From assembly GCA_037367355.1 (NCBI GenBank), contig CM074698.1, positions 1,178,001 to 1,242,000 on the forward strand: 64,000 nucleotides of DNA, read 5' to 3'. Of the stretch, positions 21,926 to 32,780 are shown in pieces. Within the stretch, counting starts at the first letter, position 1. Each line of letters opens with the position of its first letter. The translations under genes were made by a program, and so were the position numbers. The DNA is from Neoscytalidium dimidiatum. Taxonomy: Eukaryota; Ascomycota; Dothideomycetes; Botryosphaeriales; Botryosphaeriaceae. Under the pieces are notes generated by a model. It did not search any database. It saw nothing but the letters and a program-made list of their open reading frames with translations, and was not told the DNA's origin.

Positions 21926-24714
21926 AATGTGAAGCCAAACGTGCGGGGCCGACTGCGAAGGAAGACCAACCAGAGCTGACAAAGGAAGGAAGGCAGTAGG
22001 ATGAAATAGTGGTAGGTCTAGTATGCAGTTGCATAGAAGACTATCTATACAGACAGAGTCTTTATTCAAGGAATGAGCGTACTTACATCCCAAGGGTATT
22101 TGAATCCCTTTGATATCGACCGAATGTTACTCATACGATGCTACGAAACGGCGCGCCTGAGCTAAGCATATATGAATCAAGTGGCATGTGTATGGATCCG
22201 ATCACCCATCTCCAGATCATCTATACTAGTATTCAGAGCTGACCATTTACAGGAGACTTGGAGCATTTCCAATCATATCACAGAGACTGCCCTTCAGATG
22301 TGACGTGGAGAAGACTTCGGGCCCATATATGTGGACCCCTGGTATATCGAATGACGTCATAAGGGTGTGGTCCGGTCATACTAACACATCGGGACGTACG
22401 CCATGAATCATTGCGGCTCTTGCCCCGTATGCAATATTCCACAATGATGGAAGGAGCACATTGATTGGCCGGGATGTTGGTCGTGCCGGTTTATGCTTGC
22501 GCAAACGACTTGATTCACAGGCGGCTTATAGTTAATGCATTGATAAATCTGGACCATGGAATCAGCCCTCTGGTTACAGCTAGTGAGGTCTCGGGATAAT
22601 CATTGACGAGGCTTCGTCAAGACCGCTTAATGGGTTCAGTTCTGCGCATGTAATCTAGTCACCTTCATGATGTGTGGTTGTCCAAGTGTCTTATCGATTC
22701 TTCAATGCTGCAGTTAAGCAAGTAGTGTAGGGATGACGCGTTGTCGACTACAAGCTAAGAAGATGTCGTAAAACGATAGGGATTCAAGACCGGCTCGGCC
22801 GGTAACCATCGGATTCTTGGATACCTGAGGATTTCTTGACCCGAACGCCGAACGGTACTTTGCGGTCATGATGAGGTACCACTACCGCCCCTGCATTATC
22901 AATGTTAAGTTTATTCGTACGTTGCTCGTCTCCACTGCATCTAAGCCAGCACACACTGCGCGTGGCCTGCTGCGAGGACCAACGAGCTGCCAATGCGCTT
23001 TATCCAACCGGCGATAAGCGTCTGATGAAGAAATCGGTCAGCAGCATCAAAAAGCTTCGCTGTCCTGTCTCGTCGGCATGACAGGGAGAGGGACCAGTAT
23101 TGAGCAGCAGGTGGGATTACAATGTTGCGAGTGAGGGCTTATTGATGTTAGGAGACCCTCCTGGTCAGCAATCGACAAGTGCAGCGAAAGGGCTGGTATT
23201 TCGATGATGGACACAACTCCACGGCAAGCTGCGAACCGGCTTGGCGGGGAAACCAAGGATCGCGCGGGCCTTTTCTGGTCACCGCTCCGTTTCTCGCTCG
23301 GTCGATCAGAAACTGCTTGGTTGGTGGTTGTGTTGTATCTGTCGGGCTCGGAAAAGCAAGGATGGCGAGCTCGGGCATGGTTGCATCCCGAGTTCCGGAC
23401 GGAAGCAATCCATCGGGTTTGCTAAGCAAACAAGGGACGGCTGGGCGGGCTTGGTAAAGTGCTGGTGGTGTGTCGTGATTCTTATTCGGATTCGGATTTA
23501 AGAGATTTTACTCGCACGAGCGTCTTCGGCGTATTACAATACACATATATGAATGTAATGCGGCGGGATCTTCATGGATCTGGAAGGCCAAGTCTAGCAC
23601 GCAGGCAAATGCTATTGAAATACGCGACCCGTAAAACGGGAGAGCCGCGGTAGCGAAACTCTCAGCAAGACAGACAGGATCGTGGTCATTGTCCCGGAAG
23701 ATAAGCGCGCGTGCGACGGTTGGTCGGCGAAAACGGAACAAGAGTGCAAGAGAATGCGATGGAGCTGGGAGGAACGGTGGATGTGGATGCGGATGCGATG
23801 AGGTCTGGGAAAATCAGCCCGGACGTCCGCGGCCTCCCGGAGGCGGACGTGCGCTGACGCGACCGGCGCACGACGCCCTTTTGGCGCTGGGCAGACTCAC
23901 TGATGCGGGAGGAGCTCATGAAATCATGGAGAGGCGCTCGGCGAGTTCGCTGGCGGGCGGTCACGGCTGACGGGTGGAGGCTGGTGCCTGGCCTGGCATG
24001 CCTGAGGCTCAGGAGCCTCGCAGCTCAGCTGTACGTGGCGCCCGCTAGTCCAACGTCCCTTTTTTTTTTTTTTCCTTCGAACCACCACCGCACGCTGCAG
24101 AAGGAAAAAATTTTTTGAACAAAGGTTCAAAACAGGCGGGCTGTGGCAGAGCGGGAATGCAGGCATTATTGCGGGGGGGGGGCCAAGCACTGCTCTCTCC
24201 GATGCGGACCCGAGCAGGAGGGCGCACGCAGGTGACGGGACGCAAGGCGGAGATCTGTCGCGGATAGAGTCAGCGAGGGATCGTGTGCGACTCGCTGGCT
24301 CTCTCCGCGCTCCGCGTCGGCGTCGGCGTCCGCGGCGAGCGGCCGCTCGCGCTGGCACTGGCTCTGGCTTTGCTCGGGCGCTGGCACTGGCACTGGCACC
24401 GTGCAGGCAGGGCGGCTGCGGGAGTGCCGGGTCTGTGCTTGCAGCGTTAGGAATGGATGATGGATCACGATGAGCTCACACGAGCTACCTCCGCCTTTTC
24501 CTCCTCTGCTACTTCTTCTAGTCCCCCCCCCCCCCTCCTCCAGCCTTCTCTGCCCAAGCTCTCCCCTGTCAACCCTCCAGCCTCTAGTCTTGTGCGCCAG
24601 AGGAGGCGCGAGAGCCAAGCCGCCGCCGCCACCCCAGCAGCCAGCAGCTCCGGACGAACCCTGCTCTGCCGCTTACATACACCACCACTACCTCCTCCGT
24701 CATCTCCGCTCGCC
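21926..24714. other. Long intergenic region
   Basis: About 2.8 kb. From 21930 to about 23700 nothing codes convincingly. From 23700 on it is GC-rich with a T-run (24060-24074), a G-run (24173-24182), a GGCACT-like tract near 24350-24400 and a C-run (24522-24535); this part is probably promoter and 5' UTR of the next gene. Confidence 0.45.
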
Positions 24715-25571
24715 ATGGCTGCCGACGACTCTGGTAGACGGTACGTCCAGCTTGCCTACCGCCAGCGCCTCGTACTGGTCCGCGGGCTCCGTCTGCAGAA
24801 ATGCCAGGGAGAAACAACCGGAACCGTGAGCTAATTGGTACTTCTGCCTGAAACAGTCACATCACGCTGGCCTTCAGCGCTTTCATGCTATTCTACAATG
24901 CCACTTTTCTCCTGTGTATAGTCTGCCTCCACGACGAGCTTCCCTCGGGCATCGGCGAGTCTCTTATCCTCTACTTTTTCGTCGCCGCCGTGCTCTGCTT
25001 GCTGGGTTTGCTCGGCACTATCAAGGTACGTCGCTGATGACGGCCCTTTCTTCGACGATATGGCCGAGCTTGCCCGTCACCCCCTCAATGGGACTACGGA
25101 AATCGTTGACAAGTGGATTTCATCCTGCAGCAAACCCGATCCCTTGTCGATATCTTCGCGAACCATGTCCTCCTCGACGCTATCCTCATGACGATTCCGC
25201 GCGTTATCTTCTGTGCCTTCCTGACGAGCTTGCCCGGCACTCTTTGCGAACCCTCCGACTTTCCGAACCCCTTCCGCCCCCCCACGAGTCCCAGCCTTCC
25301 TGCGAGTCACTCGTCCAAATCCGGCTACAGCCCCGATCGTTGCTTCGTAGTCATGAATACCCTGATGGGTGTCGCCGCTTTCCTTGCAGTCGCGAGCGGA
25401 GTTGCGCAGTGGAGCGTTGCCCTGCGGGTTCGCGAGTATGCGAGATCACTGAAGCTGCGCAATTACGATGGGCGCGACGCGGAGAAGAAGAGTAATTCGG
25501 GTCTCGTCGGGCTGAATGGTCCAGCCCAAGACTGGAGATTGATGGATGAGAAGGCTTCAGCGCTGGCATGA
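24715..25571 (+). CDS. Small four-helix membrane protein, function unknown
   Basis: Three exons (24715-24740, 24857-25025, 25131-25571) join with consistent phases; both donors are GTACGT and the acceptors are AAACAG and CTGCAG. The 211-residue product starts MAADDSGRRHITLAF. Four hydrophobic segments are clear: about residues 11-33, 45-65, 72-95 and 138-163. The loop between helices 3 and 4 is polar, Pro/Ser-rich and holds two Cys, which suggests a disulfide on the non-cytosolic side. The soluble tail carries Arg/Lys-rich and acidic stretches. The topology resembles tetraspanin-like or MARVEL-like small membrane proteins, but no signature motif (such as CCG) is present, so no family is assigned. 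The gene converges on the F-box gene, with 265 bp between stop codons. Confidence 0.7.
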
Positions 25572-25836
25572 GGAATCGGATTGACCACATTCTGTAACCT
25601 GATTTGGAAAGGCGTCAGGTGCTTGGATGGTGACGACTATACCCCTAAGTTTCTTTTTCCTGCATGATGACTAGACACGACATGAGTTATTCCTGGCTCT
25701 GGATCTATAAAAAGTTGAATTGACGAGTGGTCCATCCTATTTAGTATTCACTACTCGAAGATGACGGGCTTGTCCACGACCGACCTTCTTCGATGTGTAT
25801 CTGTTGAATCAGTCAGCTTAGTATCCACACCATTGC

Positions 25837-26820
25837 TCACCTAGCAACGCTGAGTCTCTTACCACCCAGAACGGCAACCATGATCGTCTCCCTCACCCAA
25901 AGCTTTCCTTCACCATCACGCCAGAATACAAACCCCGTACAGTTCCAGCCCCGCTCTGCGTAACGCGTGTAGGTCCTGACAGGCCTCAGGCTGCAACTTT
26001 GGCATCGACAGCGGCATCGGCGCCAAGCCTTAATGCTGCCACAGTGCATACAAATCTGCTCAGTCCGACTGACCCAAGTGAGCGGTTGCCCGCCATCAGC
26101 CGTACTTACGCCTGCAGCGGGGTCGTTTCTCAACACATCCGTGAGGACCGGCACTGGACCCTGCTCCTGGACTACTCTCGCCAATCGCCCTACATGCCAG
26201 CAACAGACCCTTTCCGGCAGTTCAACTATATCCCAATCCGGCTGTCCCCTTCGAGCCCTTGCCAAGGCATCCTTTTCCTCAACCATTCGGTCCAACATAT
26301 CCTGCCCGATGGTTGCTACTGCAGCTGGATTTCTCTGGATGGGGCTGAGATCTTGCTTTGAGCATGCCGGACTCTCCGCGCTCCTGAACAGTCGAAGTGG
26401 ATAAACATTCCCGCAAAGAGCGCAGCGCTGTTGAGTTTGCTCATTGTCTCTAACGTCGTGAGCCTTGTTGGACAAGTCGGAATTTTCCAATGTGCCGAGT
26501 GAGCTTCCGCCCTCGAGGTTGCGCCGGCGAATCTTAGGAGTGAGATAGGGTGCAAGGTAAGTCCTAACCGCGAGGCGTGTGCATTGGTCAAGGTCTCGGA
26601 GACGCACGGGGTGAATCGGAGCAGCGAGAGCGTAATAGAGGTAGCGGTTTGTCAGCCGGAGGGAGAGATACGCAGCGAAGGATAGGTGAGCGGCGATGAG
26701 AAGGTGTATTTCTAGAGGTAAGGCCAGTAACGTCGGTGAGCGGCGTGATTCGCGCACATCGGTAGTCGCAGGTGTTGTGTAGTGAAGAGGAGAGTAGCTC
26801 ATCGACTTTGGTGGTGCCAT
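25837..26820 (-). CDS. F-box protein with Cys-rich C-terminal half
   Basis: An open frame of 327 residues from the ATG at 26820 (MAPPKSMSY); an earlier in-frame ATG (26940) is possible but lies in less protein-like sequence. An F-box-like motif, LLALPLEIHLLIAAHLSF followed by LRLTNRYLYYAL, lies near residues 30-65. F-box proteins bind Skp1 and bring substrates to SCF ubiquitin ligases. The rest has paired cysteines (CALCGNVY, CMHCGSIKAW, CRCRCQSC) that could bind zinc, a layout seen in many uncharacterised fungal F-box proteins. Bases 26109-26056 form a perfect in-frame 54 bp intron candidate (GTAAGT...GAGCAG). If spliced, the product is 309 residues and NDPAAG joins ICMHC. The substrate is unknown. 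Confidence 0.72.
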   Translation of the reverse strand: MAPPKSMSYSPLHYTTPATTDVRESRRSPTLLALPLEIHLLIAAHLSFAAYLSLRLTNRYLYYALAAPIHPVRLRDLDQCTRLAVRTYLAPYLTPKIRRRNLEGGSSLGTLENSDLSNKAHDVRDNEQTQQRCALCGNVYPLRLFRSAESPACSKQDLSPIQRNPAAVATIGQDMLDRMVEEKDALARARRGQPDWDIVELPERVCCWHVGRLARVVQEQGPVPVLTDVLRNDPAAGVSTADGGQPLTWVSRTEQICMHCGSIKAWRRCRCRCQSCSLRPVRTYTRYAERGWNCTGFVFWRDGEGKLWVRETIMVAVLGGKRLSVAR

Positions 26821-28616
26821 GAGCGGCGGGCAGCTAAGGTCTAGTATGTGCAGCAAAGGGTTCCACAATGGGGCTTGGCAGTGGAAATTGAAAAATTCAA
26901 GGAAGTGATCCTTGGTGACGAGGGAAAGTTTTCTCAGCACTCAAGTTATGGGCATCCGCTTCCTCTCAGGAGATATCTGGCAGGAGGAAAAGAGAGAGAG
27001 AGGGAGGGAGCAATTGCTTCTTCCCGGGGTCGCGGACGTAGAATGGAGGACCCTGTGATTGTTACCTGTTGTGTGTACGTCCAGAAAAAGTAAGCACGCG
27101 GTCAGAGGCTTTCTGACTTAGGAACCCTATTCCAGCGCATTTTCGTGTCAGCGCCTTCAATATATAACCTTAGCAACGCCCCGCCGTGGGCCGGAGAACT
27201 GAATCTGATCTTCATATGTCTGATCCAAGCGGCAATTTGCACACTTACTAGTGGATTGTTAGACTGCTATGTGTTGCGACTGCGCCAGGTGAGTGAACCT
27301 TGCAGTAAAAAGTGCTTTGCAGACTGATCAGAAGCGGTAACTCGCACCTTGATGGTCCTCCTGGAGAAGCGAGAGAGCGGACTGGTTTAGATGCTGGAAC
27401 ATCACAGAGGCAATAAGCAAACTTGAGTGCGGCAGTTTAAGAGCGCAGTCCGGCATTCAGGTACGCCGCACGCGCCGCCTGCGCCGCCATCAGTTGTTTG
27501 TGCCAGCAAGCGCCGGCAAGTCGATCATGGCGGCACCAAGTACAGAAAGATTTCCAGGAATGCAGGAACCCCGTTTCAAGATTGAGATCCTTGCTTGCGA
27601 GCTGAGCTTTCTCTGGTGGGCGGGCAATCAGCCCGAGTGACGTTTGTCCGACCCGGCGACGTGTGGCGCCGGCGGTTGGCTTTTGAGTGAACCATGATCG
27701 CACGGAGAGAGCCGCACATGATGAGGTCGTAACTGGCAAGGCAATCCAGTGACGGCTGTAGCCAAGGCAGAGAGAGGATGTGATTGTGGCTTCTGACGAA
27801 GAAGCCGCACACGTGCTCTTGAGGAAGTGAGACAAGAATGACGCTCGAACCCAACGGCGCAGACGGGCCGTTGCAGCGGATGACACGGGAACCAGGGCGT
27901 GGGCGAGTCCCTGGAAACAGGGTGACGAGATGGACTCGGGCGTTGCACACGGCGGCGGTGGTACAATACAAGACCATCAGCCTGGAAACGGAAGGATTGA
28001 CGTGCCTCGATGGCGGAAAGCAGGAGGCGAAGCCTGCATGCGCTTGAGAAGTGCGGCGCGGAAAGGAAAACCGCAACACCGTGCTGCAGACAGATTTATG
28101 GGGCACAGCCGCGGCATGGCGGGGTGAGGTCGACACGCTCAACGCCGACGCTTAGCATCTCCCGCCACCCGTCCTGAAACCGGTATGAGCAAGTAAAGAG
28201 GCCCACGCGACGTTCGGTTTATCGGATGCGTCTGAATCGGCAACGGCAGTCGCATCAGTGCGAAGCTTCTCTATATTAGACGCAGGGTCTTGATTCATGG
28301 CGAGGCGGCGACGATTGGAGCTCTCGACCGGCGGGCAGCTCGGCGGGTGGCGGGCACGGGCAGCTAGATGGTTTGGTGCTAGAACATGCACGCAGTTCCG
28401 TTAAAGGGTAGATCCGGGCAGGATTTAGTGCTTATGATCGAGCGGGCGCAGGCGCGATCTTCTTCGGGCGGTTGTTGTCGACGGTCATGCTCCAGAAAGC
28501 CCTGCCGCGCTGCCGTCACTCGCACTTGGAGATGGGCGGGGCAGAAGAAGCCCATGGCTGATGCAGGCCAGAAGCACGATCGATGCTGTCAGTGTCAAGC
28601 CACCGTGACTGTGACC

Positions 28617-28653
28617 CCACCACCCACCACCACCACCACCACCACCACCACCA
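28617..28653. repeat. CCA trinucleotide microsatellite
   Basis: About 11-12 CCA/CAC units in a row, interrupted once near the start, inside GC-rich intergenic DNA. It produces a Thr/Pro or Trp/Gly run in chance open frames. Confidence 0.85.
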
Positions 28654-29483
28654 ATACCCATGAGACCGCGCGTGTGACGGGTTGCGCAGTTTGCGCGCAG
28701 GCGAGCAGCGCTGCTGACAGAAAGGCGCCGTCCTCCAAGCCGCCCGCCGAGCCCGCAGCAGCAGTCCGGCGCGCGCGGGGCGGCGGCGATCGCGGCCGCG
28801 ACATCACGCACGCATACCACAGTACACACATGCACCCACCACATCGGGCGGCTGGCGGCATCGAGGACGGCAACGAGTGTCGTGCCTCTCTGCTCTGCGG
28901 GAGTTGGTGCTCGGCGCGCGCGCTACACAGCTCGCCGGCCGGCCTCGCGCTGGACAAGAGCCGGCGGATAGGCGCAGGCGCAGGTGCAGGTGCAGATGCT
29001 CTGGAGGGCGCAGGGTGCCGGGTGCCAGGCGCCAGGGTGGGTTGAGCTCCTGTGTTCGCTTACCGCGCGCCGTTGGCCCACTGCACGGCCAAGGGCTCAA
29101 GGGCAGCGCCGGCTTGGGCGAGCCGTGGGGAGACGTCATGCATGGGCAGAGTTTTTGCGCGCTCTCCTCTCCTCGCGCTGCAGCGCAATGCGACTCGGCC
29201 AGACGGACGGGCTGCTGCCCTCTGCACCAGCCGCCAGCGAGTCCTGCCCTGGGCCCTGAGTCTTGAGTCCTGAGCCCTGAGCCCCGGCCGTCGCCGTGGC
29301 TGTAGAAGCGGCGCGGCACCGCTGTTGTCTGCGCCCAGGGCCGTCGGAAATGAGCAGCAGTCGCCTAGCGCGGACCCATTTCACGGGCATTAATTAGTTA
29401 CTCCTCCTTAGTCTCGTGCAGCCGCCTGTGCCCTCAACACCGCTGGATCCTCCGCCCCAAAGAGCCTGCCTACCCGCCCGCCC

Positions 29484-29508
29484 GCCTGCCTGCCTGCCTG
29501 CCTGCCTG
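29484..29508. repeat. CCTG tetranucleotide microsatellite
   Basis: Six tandem CCTG units, preceded by CCCG units, about 430 bp upstream of the start codon at 29932. Confidence 0.85.
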
Positions 29509-29931
29509 ACACAGTGCAAGATCCCCTCGCCCGTCCCCTCGCCAGCCGGTGCGCAGCGCTGAACAGTCGCTCCTTTAACCAAAGCGAGCCAAGGTGTGTG
29601 TCTGCGAGCCCCCAGCCGGCCCTGCGCCTGCGCTTGCGCCTGCGCGGGTGCCACGCCCCGGACGCCGCGCGCCCTCACACGAAATCTTTTTGCCAGAGCA
29701 CCCACTTTCCCCCGTGCGCCCTCCCCCAACACCACGCCTGTACATACCGCCCGAGCGACGACCGCACCCTCCCAGTGCCCAGCTAATCCGTCCGCTCTCA
29801 ACCCAGCTCCCTGCTCACCCGCCCTTCTGAGCGAGCTCTGCATCCTTGCTGCCCCAATCCCTCTCGCCGGCCCTCCAGCGCGCCATCCCTCGGTCGAGCC
29901 CAAGGCTCCGCTCCCCTAACACGCCACCCCA

Positions 29932-31491
29932 ATGTCTGCATACTACGGCAACGAACAGGCCTGGCCTGCTGGACGCCAGTCGTCCTGGGAGGCCCCCGCC
30001 CCGCCCTCGCGCTCTGGTAAGCCGCTGCGCTGTCCCGTCGCCCGTCTGTCAAAAATAACACCTGCTAGGCACGAGCTCCACCGTCCAGCGCGACGAGCCC
30101 ACCGCCTTTGCCGCGCAAATAGAAGGTACGTCGCCGTCCTGCCGCCGCCCACCGTCCCATTCGACCGCCGTCGCAATGCCGCCGCCATCGTGCTGGTGCG
30201 GATGATGGCCGTCGTGCTGCCGTCGATGGCTGTCGCCATCCGCGTCCTCGCCGCCACCCACATACATTGATGCAGACGCTGACATCCGCCGTGCAGAAGT
30301 TGAGCGGGCCATTGACAACCTGTACAAGAGCGGCAAGATGCCCATGTTCGGCATGCCTGGCATGCCGCCCGTGCCTGGCGTCCCGCGCCGTGACTCGATG
30401 CCACCGATGGGCCGTCCCTACGGTGAATTCGGTAAGAGTGCGCTGCCCCCGGCTGCTGCTGCGCGCAGGCGGAACTGACTGCTTGCTGCAGACCCGCGCA
30501 TGGCCGGTGGCCAGCGTCACCACTCGGTAAGCGACTACGATGGCATCCGCTCGCACTCGGCCCAGAACCTCCAGGGGTACTATGCCAACCAGCGCTTCGC
30601 GCCGCGTCCCAACGAGACCGACCAAATGATGCAGGCGAAGCGGCGCATGGCTGCTCAGCGGGAACGGGATCTGCGCAACTACCACCAGGAGCAGCAATAC
30701 AACCGGAGTAAGGAGATTGAGAATGGACAATAGAATAGGAGAAAATAGTTAACCCATCAGGTGTTCTTTCAGATATCTCGGGAGCCAAGTCCGACCGTTC
30801 AATGTCCCCAAACGCCATGAGTGAGGAAGAGCGCCGTGAGCTCATTGCGCGCCAGCACCGTGCCCTTTACGGCGAGAACTCGACCCTGTACCCCGAAGGC
30901 GCCGTCCGCCAGTCGAGCCAGGACGCCCGCGTCGCGACCAGCCTCGCCGGCCGCGGTCCCTCGCCGCTCGCCTTCGACCCCTTCGGCATGCAGAGCGGCG
31001 GCGATCCCGCGGTCCAGATGCCGGCCCGTGACGGCAAGGACGCGAATGCCGGCGCCCAGCGCTCGCGCGCCAACAGCACCTCCTCGCCCTCATCCAACCA
31101 GAACGCTTCCTTCAGCCTCTTCGACAACGCCCAGCAGTCGAGCAGGACCTCCAACTCCTCGCCCACAGGCGGATCGCCCCCTCGCGGCGGTGTCAAGTCG
31201 AGCGGATCCACGGGCGTCGCGCCGATCGGCACTCGCCCGTCCCAGCCCTCAGGCCAGGCCGCGAACCCCGCGCTGAACAAGCGCTCCACCACGCCCCTTC
31301 CGTCGCCCTTAAGCTACGGCTTCACGGCCAGCGACCAGCATGCCAACGAGCGGTCCGCCTCCACCTCGTCCAACCCCTCCTCGAGCGTTGCCGACAAGGG
31401 TGGTGTCGCCGGCCTTGGCTGGGGCAACAACAGCGCCGTCTGGGGTTCGTCCAAGGGCTCCCTCGGCGTCCAGGCCTCCGTCTGGGGCTGA
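29932..31491 (+). CDS. Conserved-looking low-complexity protein with WG-rich C-terminus
   Basis: Five exons (29932-30016, 30069-30125, 30276-30431, 30492-30707, 30773-31491) encode 410 residues; introns are 52, 150, 60 and 65 bp. The first exon begins MSAYYGNEQAWPAGRQSSW. Exon 3 gives a helical piece ADIRRAEVERAIDNLYKSGK followed by Met/Pro-rich repeats (MPMFGMPGMPPVPGVP). Exon 4 has a charged Gln/Arg-rich helix. Exon 5 contains SEEERRELIARQHRALYGEN, GRGPSPLAFDPFGMQ, long Ser/Asn/Pro-rich stretches, and ends GLGWGNNSAVWG then SLGVQASVWG. The pattern resembles fungal RNA-associated or translation-linked low-complexity proteins, but I cannot name the family. For exon 3 a second acceptor 18 nt downstream is also in phase; the one at 30275 is preferred because it follows a pyrimidine/branch region. 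Codon use looks normal for a well-expressed gene. Confidence 0.8.
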
Positions 31492-32648
31492 TCATCGCCA
31501 AATCAGCTGCTATATCTGGTTTGGCAATCTTTTCCTTCTCCTAACAAAAAAGATGCGAGACCTTTGTGCATGCGTGGGCGGTGCTTCGGGATTCAGGGTG
31601 GCCGGCAGGGAGGGTTTCGGAGTTCACATCTTTCTCAACGACAAAGAGTACTTGTTTTATTCCCTGGGACGGAGTTTTTGCATTTCAGGGTGTTCCTGGG
31701 GGGCATCAACTTTGCGCTCTATCCTTCTACACTCTACGTACATGACGATCTTGGGTTGATAAAACGGGCGGGGTGTTTAGTTACGTCGGTCGTCTTAGCT
31801 CGCACTCTCTGGGTCCTCGGTTTGCTTTTCACATTTTCAAGAGTCCTTTCCAGCGCACAACGAATCGATGCCGGGGAGTGTGGGTTTTGGCTTGCAGCCA
31901 CGATTGCTCATGAGAGATGGCATGGATACCTTATTATAAGAAAGATGGGATGGATGCACATGGTTACTTATTGTTTGGTCTCAGGGCTGGTGGGTCAATG
32001 GCGCAATCTCTTTTAATTATATATTATAAAAAATAACTTAGGTCTCTTCTTTCTCTTATCTAATTATCAACCGCTGGACTGTAGATAGATGGATAGACTA
32101 CAGACTGTCGAACTAATCGGGTAATCGGCCTTCTGCCGGCAAGACCTCGAAGAGGCCGTCTTAAAGGCTAAATTAAAGATAGATTACGGATTAAGCGGGC
32201 TACTACCGTTCCGCCGGCGGAACCTTAGAGGGCCCTATCTAAAAATAGAATATTATAAATAAATAATTATATAATATTAGATACTATAAGTATAGTTAAA
32301 AGATATAATTAATATTTATTTATTTATTTATTTATTTTAATTAATATTAATATAGCGCTAAGTATCTATAGAGACTATATATTATTTTACTAGTAAAATA
32401 TACTAAGTTTATTAATAGTTTTTAGTCTTTCTACTACTTTATATATCTATTTTTAGTTATAATTATATTCTTTATTTATTATAGTATAGTATTAAGTAGA
32501 TCTTATAACTATATATCTCTAGTAAATTAGAATATTAAACGCCGGCCCGTAGATAGCTAGATAGCTAAAAACTAACGTAGAAAGAAAACTACTAGCGTAC
32601 CGCTAGCGAAACTCTAGCGGCTAGATGGAGAATAAAACCCCGACTAAA
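31492..32648. other. 3' flank and entry into the AT-rich island
   Basis: The first 500 bp are ordinary 3' UTR-like sequence. From about 32015 the DNA switches abruptly to AT-rich, stop-dense sequence that continues to 55.8 kb. Bases 32085-32235 contain two CCGGC-containing segments that may be ends of another damaged element; nothing more can be read. Confidence 0.45.
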
Positions 32649-32649
32649 T

Positions 32650-32716
32650 TTATTTATTTATTTATTTATTTATTTATTCGTTTAACGTTCTTATATAAGC
32701 TAAGCTTATAAAAGAT
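32650..32716 (-). mobile_element. LINE 3'-end scrap (severely 5'-truncated)
   Basis: A tail of TTTA/ATTT units (the reverse complement of AATA) is followed by CGTTTAACGTTCTTATATAA and GCTAAGCTTATAAAAGA, the same 3' terminus seen in all larger minus-strand copies. Only about 37 bp of element body remain before unrelated sequence begins. This is the usual footprint of an aborted reverse transcription event. Confidence 0.75.
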
Positions 32717-32780
32717 ATAAGGCAGCTTAAACTAAAAGAATAGTATTAGATAGGCCTTATATAATCTCCGACATATATAA

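Larger units (their letters stand above)
26821..29931. other. Intergenic region between divergent genes
   Basis: About 3.1 kb. A GA-rich tract lies at about 26991-27010. From 27.4 kb the DNA is GC-rich and several frames stay open for 100-200 codons, but their translations are low-complexity Arg/Ala/Pro-rich and share no motif, so I call no gene. Bases 28900-29931 probably hold the promoter and 5' UTR of the next plus-strand gene. Confidence 0.45.

Noticed and set aside
27576..28142. 188-codon frame on the minus strand in the 27-28 kb gap
   Set aside because: Overlapping frames of similar length exist on both strands, with no motif and no splice context; compositional artefact.
28386..29045. 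219-codon frame on the plus strand containing a Thr run
   Set aside because: The run comes from the CCA microsatellite and the rest is Arg/Ala-rich chance sequence.
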